From Vibrio sp. DW001 (lineage in GTDB: Bacteria; Pseudomonadota; Gammaproteobacteria; Enterobacterales; Vibrionaceae), in NCBI RefSeq assembly GCF_029016285.1, contig NZ_CP091975.1, forward strand, positions 1,178,001-1,242,000: a stretch of 64,000 nucleotides of DNA, in the 5' to 3' direction. The position numbers and the translations under genes are program-made. The notes below the pieces were generated by a model. It was not told where the DNA came from and ran no database searches. It worked only from the letters and a program-made list of their open reading frames with translations. Of this stretch, positions 1 to 11,802 are shown one piece after another (the stretch's first letter is position 1; every line of letters begins with the position of its first letter).

Positions 1-31
1 TTTGCAGGGAAGTTAAAAGGTGGAATAAAAA

Positions 32-526
32 ATGGCAGACAACTACAAAAAGCCGTCCAAGGAACTAGATCGCATTGATCGCAATATACTAAATGAATTG
101 CAAAAGGATGGTCGTATATCGAATGTAGAACTGTCTAAGCGAGTAGGTCTTTCACCTACACCGTGCTTGGAGCGTGTTCGTCGATTGGAACGACAAGGGT
201 ATATAATTGGTTATACCGCATTACTAAATCCACAATATTTAGATGCGTCTTTACTCGTCTTTGTAGAGATTACATTGAACCGTGGTGCACCAGATGTATT
301 TGAACAGTTTAATACAGCGGTACAAAAGTTAGATGATATCCAAGAATGTCATCTCGTATCTGGTGATTTCGATTATCTTCTTAAAACGCGTGTATCCGAT
401 ATGAGTGCATATCGTAAACTACTCGGGGATACGCTGTTGCGATTGCCTGGTGTGAATGACACTCGTACCTACGTTGTGATGGAAGAAGTTAAACAATCGA
501 ACCAGTTGGTCATTCAAACACGATAA
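32..526 (+). CDS. lrp: Leucine-responsive regulatory protein Lrp
   Basis: This 164-residue protein is a global feast/famine transcription factor of the Lrp/AsnC family that acts as a DNA-binding oligomer. The N-terminal winged helix-turn-helix spans about residues 12-60 and includes the family signature ISNVELSKRVGLSPTPCLER. The C-terminal RAM/AsnC effector-binding domain spans about 70-155, with GDFDYLLKTRV and LPGVNDTRTYVVMEEVK. Length equals that of E. coli Lrp. A purine-rich AAAAGGTGG lies about 10 bases before the ATG. The gene stands upstream of ftsK in the same direction, the standard gamma-proteobacterial order. A GC-rich hairpin follows it, so it is probably a separate transcription unit. 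Confidence 0.97.
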   Translation: MADNYKKPSKELDRIDRNILNELQKDGRISNVELSKRVGLSPTPCLERVRRLERQGYIIGYTALLNPQYLDASLLVFVEITLNRGAPDVFEQFNTAVQKLDDIQECHLVSGDFDYLLKTRVSDMSAYRKLLGDTLLRLPGVNDTRTYVVMEEVKQSNQLVIQTR

Positions 527-642
527 CTGCGATAGTAGAAAGTTCTAAGTCTGGACAAGGTTCAAATTAAGGCTTTCTACAGGTTGGGTTTTTATTGGTG
601 ATATGATTAAATTTAGTTATTGAGATCTAATCACTTATTATT

Positions 643-672
643 CGAGCGGCACTGGCCGCTCGGGTTGTTTTA
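643..672 (+). terminator. Stem-loop between lrp and ftsK
   Basis: CGAGCGGC (643-650) pairs perfectly with GCCGCTCG (655-662) around a 4-base loop, followed by GGTTGTTTTAT. This is a plausible rho-independent terminator for lrp. The T tract is interrupted, so some read-through into ftsK is possible. Confidence 0.6.
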
Positions 673-690
673 TAAAGTTAGTAAGCTTCT

Positions 691-3513
691 ATGTTCAAAG
701 AGCAAAAAAACAAAGTACAAACTATTATCAAAACCGGGGATGAAAGCGACCAACGTCGCCTAAGTGGTTTTCAGCGTCTTAGAGAATGCTGTTTTATCCT
801 TGGTTCTCTCATTGCTATATTTCTCGCTATTTCCCTCTATAGCTTCAGTCCAGCCGATCCGTCATGGTCTCAAACCTCGTGGGGTGGTGAAGTCAATAAT
901 GCCTCCGGTATGTTGGGTGCATGGATAGCCGATACTTTGTTTTTTGCATTTGGCTCATTGGCATATTGTGTGCCTATCGTAATCGCGGCATTTACGTGGG
1001 GCTTTTTCAGAAAACGGGAGGATGACGATTCAATTGATTTGATGCTCTGGGGAACAAGAATTCTTGGCCTTAGTCTCGTTATCCTGACGAGCTGTGGGTT
1101 AGCCGATACAAACTTTGATGATATTTGGTACTTCTCATCGGGTGGTGTCATTGGCGATGTGCTGACAAGCTTGTCACTACCAATACTAAACCTTCTTGGC
1201 ACCACCATTGTATTCTTGTTTTTGTGGGGCGCGGGTCTTACATTACTGACCGGCATATCTTGGTTATCAATTGTAGAGTGGTTAGGTTCGCGTTTTATAG
1301 GTGCGTTGACATGGGCTCTAAATACACTTCGTGGTTCGCCAAAAGAGACACTGCAATCTGTCAATAATGACCAAATAGAAGACACGACGAGTGAGAAAGA
1401 ACTCGCTGTCGAGACGCCATTCGAGCACCGTCTTGAATCCGATAATGAGCAAGATAATCAACAACGTCGATATAACATCCATATTCCTAAAGAAAACCAA
1501 GAAGCATCTCGTACAAATGAAGAAGCTTCAGACGTAGAACGCTCGCAGCAACTGTATTCGACTATTGAAGAGTTAGAACAGGATGCACAGCAGCATAATG
1601 ATATGCCTATAGTGACTCAAAATATCAATCTAAGAGATGACGAAACGACACCTCTTAGAATGGAGAGAACGAAATCAGATATTGATCACTTCGTGAATGA
1701 GACAGAGAAAACCGAACCGTCGATATCAAGAGAAGCGCTTGACCATCTTATCGATGATGAGTTCGTTGAAAAGAGCCGTGTTTCCGCGGTGTCAGAAATC
1801 GATGACAACAACGAACAAGAACCGATACAAACAACGAGTGCTGAAGAAAGTAAAATCGTTGTAGAAACTCGAACGGATATTCAAGGCAATGTAGTTGAAG
1901 AAGAACAAGGTGACGAAGACGTGAAAGCGTTCCAAGATCTGGTTTCAGAAGCGCAACAGAATATGGCAGCAGAGCAAAACCCTTTCTTGGTTCAAAAACA
2001 AGCCAATCTGCCTGTACCAACCGCGCCTTTACCTACATTAGAGTTACTTTATCATCCTGAGAAACGTGAGAATCACATAGATAGAGCGGCGCTCGAAGAG
2101 ATTGCGCGACTAGTTGAATCAAAACTAGATGATTACAAAATCAAAGCAAGAGTGGTTGATATTTTCCCTGGCCCGGTTATCACGCGCTTTGAACTGGATT
2201 TGGCTCCAGGGGTAAAAGTGAGTCGAATTTCTAGCCTTTCTATGGATCTGGCTCGTTCGCTCTCTGCGATGGCCGTAAGGGTCGTCGAGGTTATTCCGGG
2301 TAAACCCTATGTGGGATTAGAATTACCAAATATTACCCGTCAGACGGTGTATTTTTCGGATGTTGTAAACAGCAAAATTTTCCAAGAATCTACGTCACCA
2401 ACAACCGTCGTAATGGGACAGGATATCGCTGGCGAAGCTGTCATCGCTGATATCGCTAAAATGCCTCATGTACTTGTCGCGGGTACTACGGGCTCTGGTA
2501 AATCAGTTGGCGTGAACGTCATGATTCTAAGTATGCTTTACAAGGCTAAGCCAGAAGACCTTCGTTTTATCATGATCGATCCTAAAATGCTGGAGCTTTC
2601 TATATATGAAGGTATTCCTCATCTTCTTTCAGAAGTAGTGACTGACATGAAAGATGCTGCCAATGCATTGCGTTGGTGTGTTGGTGAAATGGAACGTCGA
2701 TATAAACTGATGTCCGCTTTGGGTGTACGTAATATAAAAGGCTTTAATGAAAAACTGAAGATGGCTGCCGACGCAGGACACCCAATTCATGACCCGCTAT
2801 GGAAAGCCGGTGACAGTATGGATCAAGTGGCGCCACTGCTTGAAAAACTGCCATATATTGTAGTGGTGGTGGATGAGTTTGCCGACTTAATTATGGTCGT
2901 GGGTAAAAAAGTGGAAGAATTGATAGCTCGTTTGGCACAGAAAGCTCGTGCGGCCGGTGTCCACTTAATTCTCGCGACTCAACGTCCATCTGTGGATGTA
3001 ATTACGGGCCTTATCAAAGCAAACATACCAACTCGTGTTGCTTTCACCGTATCAACCAAGACAGATTCAAGAACCATTCTCGATCAAGGTGGTGCAGAGT
3101 CACTGCTCGGCATGGGTGACATGCTTTACTTACCTCCGGGCTCTAGTCACACAACTCGTGTACATGGTGCATTCGCTTCAGATGATGATGTCCACGCTGT
3201 AGTAAACGATTGGAAGGCGCGTGGACAACCAAACTACATCGACGAGATTGTTAATGGCCAGCAGACGGCAGATACCTTACTTCCCGGCGAGAATATGGAC
3301 AGCGATGAGGATGTTGACCCTTTATTTGATCAGGTTGTTGAGCACGTAGTTCAAAGCCGTCGTGGTTCTGTTTCGGGTGTCCAGCGTAGATTTAAAATTG
3401 GGTACAACCGAGCGGCTCGAATTATCGAACAACTTGAGGCGCAAGGTATCGTTAGCTCTCCCGGACACAATGGTAATCGAGAAGTGTTAGCACCAGCGCC
3501 AATTAAAGAATAG
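691..3513 (+). CDS. ftsK: DNA translocase FtsK
   Basis: FtsK is the inner-membrane, septum-located motor that pumps chromosomal DNA toward dif and activates XerCD. At 940 residues it is shorter than E. coli FtsK (about 1,330), mostly because the linker is shorter. About four hydrophobic segments lie within residues 25-210. An acidic, Gln/Glu-rich low-complexity linker runs to about 440. The motor then follows, with Walker A GTTGSGKS at 598-605 and Walker [11 protein letters not shown], plus [19 protein letters not shown]. The C-terminal winged-helix gamma domain ([20 protein letters not shown]) reads KOPS and contacts XerD. It lies between lrp and lolA as in most relatives. Confidence 0.98.
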   Translation: MFKEQKNKVQTIIKTGDESDQRRLSGFQRLRECCFILGSLIAIFLAISLYSFSPADPSWSQTSWGGEVNNASGMLGAWIADTLFFAFGSLAYCVPIVIAAFTWGFFRKREDDDSIDLMLWGTRILGLSLVILTSCGLADTNFDDIWYFSSGGVIGDVLTSLSLPILNLLGTTIVFLFLWGAGLTLLTGISWLSIVEWLGSRFIGALTWALNTLRGSPKETLQSVNNDQIEDTTSEKELAVETPFEHRLESDNEQDNQQRRYNIHIPKENQEASRTNEEASDVERSQQLYSTIEELEQDAQQHNDMPIVTQNINLRDDETTPLRMERTKSDIDHFVNETEKTEPSISREALDHLIDDEFVEKSRVSAVSEIDDNNEQEPIQTTSAEESKIVVETRTDIQGNVVEEEQGDEDVKAFQDLVSEAQQNMAAEQNPFLVQKQANLPVPTAPLPTLELLYHPEKRENHIDRAALEEIARLVESKLDDYKIKARVVDIFPGPVITRFELDLAPGVKVSRISSLSMDLARSLSAMAVRVVEVIPGKPYVGLELPNITRQTVYFSDVVNSKIFQESTSPTTVVMGQDIAGEAVIADIAKMPHVLVAGTTGSGKSVGVNVMILSMLYKAKPEDLRFIMIDPKMLELSIYEGIPHLLSEVVTDMKDAANALRWCVGEMERRYKLMSALGVRNIKGFNEKLKMAADAGHPIHDPLWKAGDSMDQVAPLLEKLPYIVVVVDEFADLIMVVGKKVEELIARLAQKARAAGVHLILATQRPSVDVITGLIKANIPTRVAFTVSTKTDSRTILDQGGAESLLGMGDMLYLPPGSSHTTRVHGAFASDDDVHAVVNDWKARGQPNYIDEIVNGQQTADTLLPGENMDSDEDVDPLFDQVVEHVVQSRRGSVSGVQRRFKIGYNRAARIIEQLEAQGIVSSPGHNGNREVLAPAPIKE

Positions 3514-3613
3514 GAACTAACCTCTCGTAAGGGAGTCAGTATACTTATCAAACATCATCTCAATGCGAATTGTTTAAGATAACGTGATGTTGTTCGGTGA
3601 GTACCAAATTCCG

Positions 3614-3699
3614 TCGTCATTCCCGTGAAAACCGGAATCTGAGTGAGTTTAGATTTCCACTTTCGTGGAGATGATGCTGATTTCGTGGGATGACGTAAT
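3614..3699. repeat. Composite palindromic intergenic repeat
   Basis: Between ftsK and lolA, terminal inverted segments CGTCATTCCC (3614-3623) and GGGATGACG (3688-3696) enclose two smaller hairpins: TTCCCGTGAAAACCGGAA, and ATTTCCAC/GTGGAGAT (3653-3672) with a TTTC loop. This is the layout of a dispersed palindromic repeat (REP- or MITE-like). The inner hairpin core CCACTTTCGTGG recurs in the hairpin at 47278-47297. It may also slow transcription leaving ftsK. Confidence 0.6.
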
Positions 3700-3749
3700 T
3701 TGATTACTTTAAATAATTGGTACAGTTACCAACAACACTAGGTTTATAA

Positions 3750-4355
3750 ATGAATAAAATTTTAACTCTTTTGTTTCTTTTTAGTTTTACTGCGACCGCA
3801 GCCGTATCGCCTAAGGACGAACTAAGCGAACGACTGTCTAAAACCGACGGTTTCAGTGCTTCCTTTACTCAAACGGTCATTAGTCCTGACAATGAAGTCG
3901 TGATGGAAGGAGAAGGGAAAGTAGAGATTGCACGTCCAAGCCTTTTTCGTTGGACAACGGTCATGCCAGACGAAAACGTGCTGGTATCTGATGGTAAAAC
4001 ACTTTGGTACTACAGCCCGTTTGTAGAACAGGTGAGTATCTATTGGCAAGAGCAAGCGACATCACAAACCCCATTTGTGCTGCTTACTCGGAATAGATCA
4101 AGTGACTGGGAGAATTATTTGGTTTCTCAGCAAGGGGATAGATTTACTTTAATCCCGACAGCCATTGACTCTAATCAAGGTCAATTTCAAGTTGATGTGG
4201 ATAGTACGGGTATAATTAAGGGATTTACTGTCATCGAACAAGATGGTCAAGAAGGTCAGTTTGTTTTCAATAGTTACAGCGATGAGGTTCCAAATAAGGA
4301 ACGATTCACCTTCGCTATCCCTGATGGTGTTGAAGTGGATGACCAAAGAAATTGA
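3750..4355 (+). CDS. lolA: Outer-membrane lipoprotein carrier protein LolA
   Basis: LolA is the periplasmic chaperone that takes lipoproteins released by LolCDE and delivers them to LolB at the outer membrane. The 201-residue product has a cleavable signal peptide (about residues 1-18, ending FTATAA) and the characteristic [20 protein letters not shown] and PSLFRWTT segments, followed by [18 protein letters not shown]. These belong to the incomplete beta-barrel that holds acyl chains. Length is normal for the family. The gene sits between ftsK and rarA, the usual order, downstream of a palindromic repeat. No internal disruption is seen. Confidence 0.97.
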   Translation: MNKILTLLFLFSFTATAAVSPKDELSERLSKTDGFSASFTQTVISPDNEVVMEGEGKVEIARPSLFRWTTVMPDENVLVSDGKTLWYYSPFVEQVSIYWQEQATSQTPFVLLTRNRSSDWENYLVSQQGDRFTLIPTAIDSNQGQFQVDVDSTGIIKGFTVIEQDGQEGQFVFNSYSDEVPNKERFTFAIPDGVEVDDQRN

Positions 4356-4374
4356 TCGCTTCCACAGGGACTTT

Positions 4375-4425
4375 TGATATCCGCTGTAATTATTGATATC
4401 CAGAGTAACTATCGATATCCACAGC
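4375..4425. repeat. 19-bp short tandem repeat between lolA and rarA
   Basis: GATATCC occurs at 4376-4382, 4395-4401 and 4414-4420, exactly 19 bases apart. The first two units match at most positions (TGATATCCGCTGTAATTAT, TGATATCCAGAGTAACTAT) and the third is partial. It lies about 60 bases before the rarA start, so phased operator half-sites or simple slippage are both possible. Confidence 0.6.
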
Positions 4426-4476
4426 AGCGAATGGCATTCACCGTAACGAATAATATTTGTGGTATAGGGCGTCAAA

Positions 4477-5826
4477 TTGAGTAATTACAATCTAGATTTT
4501 GCAGCCGATGAAGACTTTCGTCCGCTAGCTGCGCGAATGCGCCCTATGACCGTGGAACAGTATATTGGTCAGAAACATGTTCTAGGGGAAGGCAAACCGT
4601 TACGTAGAGCATTGGAAGCGGGTCATATACATTCCATGATTTTATGGGGTCCACCGGGTACTGGTAAAACAACGTTAGCAGAAGTTGCCGCGAACTATGC
4701 CAACGCTGAAGTTGAGCGTGTCTCAGCGGTTACCTCCGGTGTAAAAGATATTCGTGCTGCTATTGAAAAAGCACGAGAAAATAAACTTGTAGGGCACCGA
4801 ACTATTTTGTTTGTTGATGAAGTCCATCGATTCAATAAAAGTCAGCAGGATGCTTTTTTACCACATATTGAAGATGGCACCATTACCTTTATTGGTGCTA
4901 CCACAGAGAACCCATCTTTCGAACTTAATAACGCCCTGTTATCCAGAGCGAGAGTTTATAAACTCACCTCTTTAAATCAAGAAGATATCCTTTCTGTTAT
5001 CGATCAAGCTGCGAAAGATAAAGAACGCGGTTTAGGTCAAATTGAAGCGAATTTTACCGATAATGTTTCAGATCGATTAGCCGAATTGGTTAATGGTGAT
5101 GCTCGAATGGCACTTAATTATCTTGAGCTGCTTTATGACATGGCGGAAGAAGATGATGCGGGCATCAAGCAAATTACGTTGCCGTTACTGGCGGAAGTCG
5201 CTGGAGAGAAGGTGTCTCGTTTCGATAATAAAGGCGATATTTGGTATGACCTTATTTCTGCCGTGCATAAATCGATACGAGGGTCTAACCCAGATGCCGC
5301 ACTTTATTGGTCCGCGCGTATGATGGCTGCGGGTTGTGATCCACTCTATATCGTAAGAAGATTGTTGGCTATCGCATCTGAAGATATTGGCAATGCCGAT
5401 CCGAGGGCGATGCAGGTTGCGGTTTCAGCTTGGGATTGTTTTACCAGAATAGGTCCCGCCGAGGGAGAAAGAGCCATTGCCCAAGCTGTCGTGTATTTGG
5501 CCTGTGCACCTAAAAGTAATGCGGTCTATTCTGCGTGGAAGCAGGCATTGTCGGACGCGCATAATCAACCTGAATATGAAGTACCTCACCACTTACGTAA
5601 CGCTCCCACCAGTTTAATGAAAGATATGGGTTACGGAGCAGAGTACCGATATGCTCATGATGAACCTAATGCTTATGCTGCCGGAGAGAATTATTTTCCA
5701 GAAGAAATGGAAGAAACGCGCTATTATTTTCCGACAAATCGCGGCTTAGAAACAAAAATTGGCGATAAGTTGGATTATCTTTCCTCATTAGATGAAAAAA
5801 GCCTGCAAAAGCGCTATGAAAAGTAG
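4477..5826 (+). CDS. rarA: Replication-associated recombination protein RarA (MgsA)
   Basis: RarA is a AAA+ clamp-loader-like ATPase that acts at stalled replication forks. The 449-residue protein has Walker [14 protein letters not shown] (about 58-70), Walker [17 protein letters not shown], the sensor GATTENPSF, an arginine-finger segment [10 protein letters not shown] and the C-terminal tetramerisation region with [11 protein letters not shown] and [12 protein letters not shown]. The start is TTG, giving MSNYNLDF directly before the conserved N-terminal RPLAARMRP. No in-frame ATG lies between this TTG and that motif, so TTG is preferred. The gene keeps its conserved place between lolA and serS. 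A long-loop hairpin follows. Confidence 0.97.
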   Translation: MSNYNLDFAADEDFRPLAARMRPMTVEQYIGQKHVLGEGKPLRRALEAGHIHSMILWGPPGTGKTTLAEVAANYANAEVERVSAVTSGVKDIRAAIEKARENKLVGHRTILFVDEVHRFNKSQQDAFLPHIEDGTITFIGATTENPSFELNNALLSRARVYKLTSLNQEDILSVIDQAAKDKERGLGQIEANFTDNVSDRLAELVNGDARMALNYLELLYDMAEEDDAGIKQITLPLLAEVAGEKVSRFDNKGDIWYDLISAVHKSIRGSNPDAALYWSARMMAAGCDPLYIVRRLLAIASEDIGNADPRAMQVAVSAWDCFTRIGPAEGERAIAQAVVYLACAPKSNAVYSAWKQALSDAHNQPEYEVPHHLRNAPTSLMKDMGYGAEYRYAHDEPNAYAAGENYFPEEMEETRYYFPTNRGLETKIGDKLDYLSSLDEKSLQKRYEK

Positions 5827-5863
5827 TGCTTTTTGGATATCTTTACTCGATTAATTATTCTAT

Positions 5864-5908
5864 AACGCGTTGGTGTTGATGTTGAAGTCAATGAACAACG
5901 CGTTTTTT
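5864..5908 (+). terminator. Probable terminator after rarA
   Basis: AACGCGTTG (5864-5872) is complementary to CAACGCGTT (5896-5904) and leads into TTTTTT. The loop is long (23 bases), which lowers confidence, but the arm and T-run arrangement is that of an intrinsic terminator. Confidence 0.5.
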
Positions 5909-5918
5909 CACAACTTAA

Positions 5919-7226
<1,308 letters not shown>

Positions 7227-7252
7227 TCTAAAGTCGCCAGATAGTTAAGTGA

Positions 7253-7280
7253 AAGCCGACATCCAGATGTCGGCTTTTTT
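7253..7280 (+). terminator. Rho-independent terminator of serS
   Basis: AAGCCGACAT (7253-7262) and ATGTCGGCTT (7267-7276) form a perfect 10-bp stem with a CCAG loop, running into six T residues. Confidence 0.9.
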
Positions 7281-7387
7281 GATCTATGTTTCACTACGCC
7301 CCATATTTCTGATCCGTTATTTTTCCAGAAACGCAGTGGTTAAGCGTACAGCGATGTCTTGATTAGGTATGGAGTCGCTTAAAATTC

Positions 7388-8695
7388 TTACATAAAACAG
7401 GCTTCGTTTTGCAATGCTTCTTCAATCACATCGATTAGCTTACTTACATGCTCTGTCGAACTGACATACGGGGGCATAATATATATCAACTTGCCAAATG
7501 GCCGTATCCAAACACCGTTATCAACAAAAAATTTCTGAATCACTTCCATATTGACCGCTTTCTTTGTTTCGATTACTCCGATTGCACCCAGCCAACGCGT
7601 GTCTTGTACCAATTCATAGCGGGTTAATTCTGGTAATTTCTTAGCAAAAAGAGATTCGATCATGGCGGTTTGTCTTTGCCAGTCACCCGTTTCAATGAGC
7701 TCCATACTTGCATTAGCAACCGCACAAGCCAATGGGTTGCCCATAAAAGTAGGACCGTGCATAAAGCAACCAGCGTCACCTCCACATACAGTATCTGCGA
7801 CAACTTTAGTGGTTAACGTCGCGGACAAGGTCATATACCCGCCAGTTATCGCTTTACCTACGCACAAGATATCGGGTTGAATATCAGCATGCTCGCAGGC
7901 GAATAGCTTACCTGTTCGGCCAAATCCAGTTGCTATTTCGTCGAGAATGAGAAGAACATTGAATTCATCACATAGTGAACGTACTTGCCTAAGGAATTCT
8001 GGATGATAAATACGCATTCCTCCAGCACCTTGGACAATCGGTTCCAGTATGACCGCCGCGATCTGATTGTGGTGTTCCGTTATCTTTTTCTTAAAGTCGT
8101 TAATATCCGAGTCGTCCCACTCCTGCCAGTATCCAATCTTTGGAGAATCAGCAAATAGATGATCAGGGAGAAAACCTTTGTATAGGCTATGCATAGAATT
8201 GTCAGGATCGGTAACAGACATGGCGGCAAAGGTATCACCATGGTAACCATCGCGTAGAGTGAGGAACGTAGATTTTGCTTTGCCTTTTGCGTGCCAATAT
8301 TGCATCGCCATCTTCAGGCTGACTTCAACCGCAACAGACCCCGAATCGGCAAGAAATACATGCTGAAGTTTGCTAGGTGTTAATTGTACTAATTTTTTGC
8401 ATAGACTAATTGCGGGTTGGTGGGTTATCCCGCCAAACATAATGTGAGAAACGCTGTCTATTTGTTTATGTGCCGCTTCGTTTAAATGGGGGTGGTTATA
8501 GCCATGTATAGCTGACCACCAAGAGGACATGCCATCAACAAGTATTTCTCCTGTTTCTAACATAATTTCAACCCCTTCTGCGCCTGTCACGGGGTAGCAA
8601 GTTAATGGATTAATTGTAGAGGTGTAAGGGTGCCAAATATGTTGCCGATCAAATTCTAAATCCATAATGCTTCTTATTGGTTGTTTTTTAGGCAA
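7388..8695 (-). CDS. bioA: Adenosylmethionine-8-amino-7-oxononanoate aminotransferase BioA
   Basis: BioA converts KAPA to DAPA with S-adenosylmethionine as the unusual amino donor, a PLP-dependent step in biotin synthesis. The 435-residue protein begins with the DLEFDRQHIWHPYTS segment typical of BioA. It carries GMSSWWSAIHGYNHP, DEIATGFGRTG and the PLP-lysine motif CVGKAITGGYMTLSA, and ends with the class III aminotransferase tail. It is transcribed divergently from bioBFCD, and the 91-base gap between them contains a BirA-like operator, so both arms should respond to biotin status. Confidence 0.97.
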   Translation of the reverse strand: MPKKQPIRSIMDLEFDRQHIWHPYTSTINPLTCYPVTGAEGVEIMLETGEILVDGMSSWWSAIHGYNHPHLNEAAHKQIDSVSHIMFGGITHQPAISLCKKLVQLTPSKLQHVFLADSGSVAVEVSLKMAMQYWHAKGKAKSTFLTLRDGYHGDTFAAMSVTDPDNSMHSLYKGFLPDHLFADSPKIGYWQEWDDSDINDFKKKITEHHNQIAAVILEPIVQGAGGMRIYHPEFLRQVRSLCDEFNVLLILDEIATGFGRTGKLFACEHADIQPDILCVGKAITGGYMTLSATLTTKVVADTVCGGDAGCFMHGPTFMGNPLACAVANASMELIETGDWQRQTAMIESLFAKKLPELTRYELVQDTRWLGAIGVIETKKAVNMEVIQKFFVDNGVWIRPFGKLIYIMPPYVSSTEHVSKLIDVIEEALQNEACFM

Positions 8696-8696
8696 G

Positions 8697-8727
8697 TGTA
8701 AACTTGATTCATTTAGTTATGTTGACA
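8697..8727. promoter_or_regulatory. BirA (biotin) operator between bioA and bioB
   Basis: TGTAAAC (8697-8703) and GTTGACA (8721-8727), 17 bases apart, match the proteobacterial BirA operator TTGTAAACC-N14/16-GGTTTACAA with one substitution in the inner right arm. The position, between divergent biotin operons, is the classical one. BirA with biotinyl-AMP would repress both directions. Confidence 0.75.
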
Positions 8728-8749
8728 GTTTAAAGCGAATCAGTAGACT
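8722..8749 (+). promoter_or_regulatory. Candidate sigma70 promoter of bioBFCD
   Basis: TTGACA (8722-8727) is a consensus -35 box and TAGACT (8744-8749) a four-of-six -10 box, 16 bases apart. The -35 box overlaps the right arm of the BirA operator, so bound BirA would exclude RNA polymerase. Confidence 0.55.
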
Positions 8750-8786
8750 AGCCAAGTATTAAAAAAATAATTAAAGGAAGCATCAC

Positions 8787-9839
8787 GTGGAAATTCGTCA
8801 TAATTGGGAAATTGAAGAAGTTCGTGCATTACTAGAAAAGCCTTTTATGGACCTGTTGTTCGAAGCACAACTGGTTCATCGTCAACATCAGCAACATAAT
8901 TATGTACAGGTCAGTACTCTTCTCTCCATCAAAACGGGTGCTTGTCCGGAAGATTGTAAATACTGCCCTCAGAGCGCCCATTACCGTACCGATGTAGACC
9001 GTGAGCGCTTAATGGAAGTGCAGAGCGTTTTAGACGCGGCGCAAAAAGCAAAAGACTCCGGCTCGACACGATTTTGCATGGGAGCGGCGTGGAAAAACCC
9101 CAAAGAGCGTGATATGCCATATCTAAAAGATATGGTGAAAGGTGTTAAGGAAATGGGTTTAGAAACGTGCATGACGTTGGGTATGCTAACACCAGATCAA
9201 GCCGTCGATTTGGCACACGCAGGGCTAGACTATTACAACCATAATCTAGATACTTCTCCTGAATATTACGGAAACATCATTACCACTCGTACCTACCAAG
9301 ATCGATTAGATACTCTATCTCACGTTCGTGACTCTGGTATGAAGATTTGTTCGGGTGGCATCATCGGTCTGGGTGAGAGCGTGAACGATCGGGCGAGCTT
9401 GTTCGCTGAACTTGCCAATCTGCCAGTCCATCCTGAAAGCGTGCCAATTAACATGTTAGTGAAAGTTCAGGGTACGCCGTTAGAAGACGCAGAGGACGTA
9501 GAGCCTTTCGACTTTATACGTCTTATTGCTGTTGCACGGATCATGATGCCAGAATCAGCTGTGAGACTTTCTGCCGGGCGCGAAAGCATGAATGAACAGA
9601 TGCAGGCGCTATGCTTTATGGCTGGAGCAAATTCAGTCTTCTACGGATGTAAATTATTGACAACACCAAACCCGGATGAAGATAGTGATATGCAGCTTTT
9701 CAATAAGCTGGGTATCAATAGCGTTGAGGTAAGTCAAAAGCCGGATCAAATTCAAGAAAGTGAGCTACTCGATCAGGTTGTAGAGCGAGTCGCAGCACGG
9801 CCGACAAAAGACGATCTTTTTTATGATGCGAGCATTTAA
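8787..9839 (+). CDS. bioB: Biotin synthase BioB
   Basis: BioB is the radical-SAM enzyme that inserts sulfur into dethiobiotin. The 350-residue protein contains the radical-SAM cysteine triad [10 protein letters not shown], the [13 protein letters not shown] and [13 protein letters not shown] signatures, and SAGRESM with the arginine ligand of the auxiliary 2Fe-2S cluster. The start is GTG, with AAAGGAAG eight to nine bases upstream. It is the first gene of bioBFCD and is followed by bioF after only 5 bases, implying coupled translation. Its length is close to E. coli BioB (346). Confidence 0.98.
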   Translation: MEIRHNWEIEEVRALLEKPFMDLLFEAQLVHRQHQQHNYVQVSTLLSIKTGACPEDCKYCPQSAHYRTDVDRERLMEVQSVLDAAQKAKDSGSTRFCMGAAWKNPKERDMPYLKDMVKGVKEMGLETCMTLGMLTPDQAVDLAHAGLDYYNHNLDTSPEYYGNIITTRTYQDRLDTLSHVRDSGMKICSGGIIGLGESVNDRASLFAELANLPVHPESVPINMLVKVQGTPLEDAEDVEPFDFIRLIAVARIMMPESAVRLSAGRESMNEQMQALCFMAGANSVFYGCKLLTTPNPDEDSDMQLFNKLGINSVEVSQKPDQIQESELLDQVVERVAARPTKDDLFYDASI

Positions 9840-9844
9840 ATATC

Positions 9845-10999
9845 GTGTTTAGTCGTCGAATTGATGCTGCCTTAGAGGGAAGGAGAACCGCCGCTTTAGA
9901 CCGTAAAATAACGGTAATTGAGGGCGGTAATCAACCTAATTTTCGTCTTGGAAGCATGTGCTATACCAACTTTTCGAGTAACGATTATATGGGGTTGGCT
10001 AGTTCAAACGAATTGTCTAAAGCGTGGCAAGAGGGCATCGACAAGTATGGTGTAGGCAGTGGTGCATCGCCGTTAGTTACTGGTTTTTCAACGGCACATA
10101 AAAGGCTTGAGGAAACGCTCTGTACTTGGCTTGGTTTTGAAAGGGCAATTTTGTTCAGTTCAGGTTTTAGTGCGAATCAAGCGGTGCTTTTTTCATTGTT
10201 AGAAAAGCAAGACTTATTGATTCAAGATAAGCTAAACCACGCCTCACTTATGGAGGCGGGTATGCTTAGTCCGGCGTCGATGAAGCGATTTAAACATAAC
10301 GATGTGAACCATCTTGATGAAGTACTCTCTACCAAAAAGCAAAGCCTTGTGGTGACTGAAGGCGTATTTAGCATGGACGGAGACTTAGCACCGTTAAGTG
10401 AAATAGCGGAGTTGACAAGTCGTCACGGGAACTGGTTAATGGTCGACGATGCCCATGGAGTAGGAGTCCTCGGCGAGAATGGCGCGGGAAGCAGCAACGA
10501 AGCGAATATTGAACCTCAAGTTTTGGTTGTGACATTTGGTAAAGCCTTTGGGCTTTCAGGTGCTGCGGTTCTCTGCAGTTCCGCATTGGGTGATTACCTA
10601 ACACAGTTTGCAAGACATCACGTTTACTCCACGGCGATACCGCCGAGTCAAGCTCATGCCCTCACTCACGCAACTGCGATGTTACAAAACCAGCATTGGC
10701 GTAGAGATAAGTTATTGAATCTCTACGATACGTATAATGCGGTTTTGTCCGGTACTTCTGGCTTCGTAGAGACAAAAACGCCCATCAAACCTTTTATTTG
10801 TGGTGATGTTGCTAAGACAATGGCGCTAGCAGATAGTCTCAAAAAAGAGGGCAATTGGGTGACAGCAATTCGCCCCCCAACGGTGCCTAAAGAGAGTAGT
10901 AGAATTAGAATTACGCTCACGGCTAATCACACAACGAAACAAGTAACAGATTTGGCGAATAGCATTATCCAGTTTTCAGAAAAAAATAATAAAGGTTAA
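9845..10999 (+). CDS. bioF: 8-amino-7-oxononanoate synthase BioF
   Basis: BioF is a PLP-dependent alpha-oxoamine synthase that condenses pimeloyl-thioester with alanine to KAPA. The 384-residue sequence shows FSSNDYMGLA, GSGASPLVTGFS, DDAHGVGVLGENGAG and the lysine motif VTFGKAFGLSGAAV that forms the Schiff base. Translation begins at a GTG 5 bases after the bioB stop. The next gene bioC starts 5 bases after its stop, so the operon is tightly packed. No disruption is seen. Confidence 0.97.
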   Translation: MFSRRIDAALEGRRTAALDRKITVIEGGNQPNFRLGSMCYTNFSSNDYMGLASSNELSKAWQEGIDKYGVGSGASPLVTGFSTAHKRLEETLCTWLGFERAILFSSGFSANQAVLFSLLEKQDLLIQDKLNHASLMEAGMLSPASMKRFKHNDVNHLDEVLSTKKQSLVVTEGVFSMDGDLAPLSEIAELTSRHGNWLMVDDAHGVGVLGENGAGSSNEANIEPQVLVVTFGKAFGLSGAAVLCSSALGDYLTQFARHHVYSTAIPPSQAHALTHATAMLQNQHWRRDKLLNLYDTYNAVLSGTSGFVETKTPIKPFICGDVAKTMALADSLKKEGNWVTAIRPPTVPKESSRIRITLTANHTTKQVTDLANSIIQFSEKNNKG

Positions 11000-11004
11000 T
11001 ACTA

Positions 11005-11802
11005 GTGGAATGTTCCGTACCTAATAATTCGGCTCGTAAAATGGCTATTGCAGAGGCATTTAGCAAGGCTGCCCATGGCTATGACCAACATGCACAATTT
11101 CAGAGAGATGTCGGCAACGAACTGTTGAAATACTTGCCGCAAGATTTGTCGGGATTGAAGGTGTTAGACATTGGCTGTGGAACGGGGTATTTTTCCGAGC
11201 TTCTCTCTAACCGAGGAGCGGAGGTTACTGCAGCGGATCTTTCGAAAGAAATGCTCATCCAAGCCAAGACTCGTTGTAATAGTAAAGTGCTTGAATATCG
11301 ACAAGCGGATGCAGAAGCATTGCCATTTGACAACCACCATTTCGATATTGTTTTTTCAAGTTTGGCTCTTCAATGGTGTGACGATTTATCTATTCCACTT
11401 AGAGAATTACAAAGAGTAACAAAAAAAGGTGGCAAGGTTCTTTTCTCTACATTAATGCAGGGATCGTTAATTGAGTTGAGAAATGCGTGGGCGGAAATTG
11501 ATTCATATCAACACGTGAATCAGTTTCTAAGTGAGAAACAGATAAAAATTGCGTTAGCGCAAGCTGGATCACAAAACCATCATCTAGACTTACAAACAAT
11601 TCAGCTTTGGTACGCATCAGCATTTAAGTTAATGCGGGACCTAAAGGGCATTGGTGCAACTCATGTTGGAGCACGTTCTCCTGGGTTGACCAAAAAAAGC
11701 ACCTTGTCTCGTGTTGAGACCGAGTACCAAAGATTTAAAAATGACAATGAGTTGCTACCCGCAACTTATCAAGTGTGTTTAGGAACAATTTTTTATGATT
11801 AA
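11005..11802 (+). CDS. bioC: Malonyl-[ACP] O-methyltransferase BioC
   Basis: BioC methylates malonyl-ACP so that fatty-acid enzymes can build the pimeloyl chain, the first committed step of biotin synthesis. The 265-residue protein has the class I SAM-binding motif [14 protein letters not shown], then [13 protein letters not shown] and [13 protein letters not shown], followed by the BioC-specific GIGATHVGA segment. The start is GTG, in line with the GTG starts of bioB and bioF. Its end overlaps bioD by 8 bases. The demethylating partner bioH is not in this window. Confidence 0.95.
   Translation: MECSVPNNSARKMAIAEAFSKAAHGYDQHAQFQRDVGNELLKYLPQDLSGLKVLDIGCGTGYFSELLSNRGAEVTAADLSKEMLIQAKTRCNSKVLEYRQADAEALPFDNHHFDIVFSSLALQWCDDLSIPLRELQRVTKKGGKVLFSTLMQGSLIELRNAWAEIDSYQHVNQFLSEKQIKIALAQAGSQNHHLDLQTIQLWYASAFKLMRDLKGIGATHVGARSPGLTKKSTLSRVETEYQRFKNDNELLPATYQVCLGTIFYD

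Noticed and set aside
870..1385. 171-codon frame antisense to the ftsK N-terminus
   Set aside because: It lies entirely within ftsK on the opposite strand, has no ribosome site and looks like a compositional shadow of the membrane segments.
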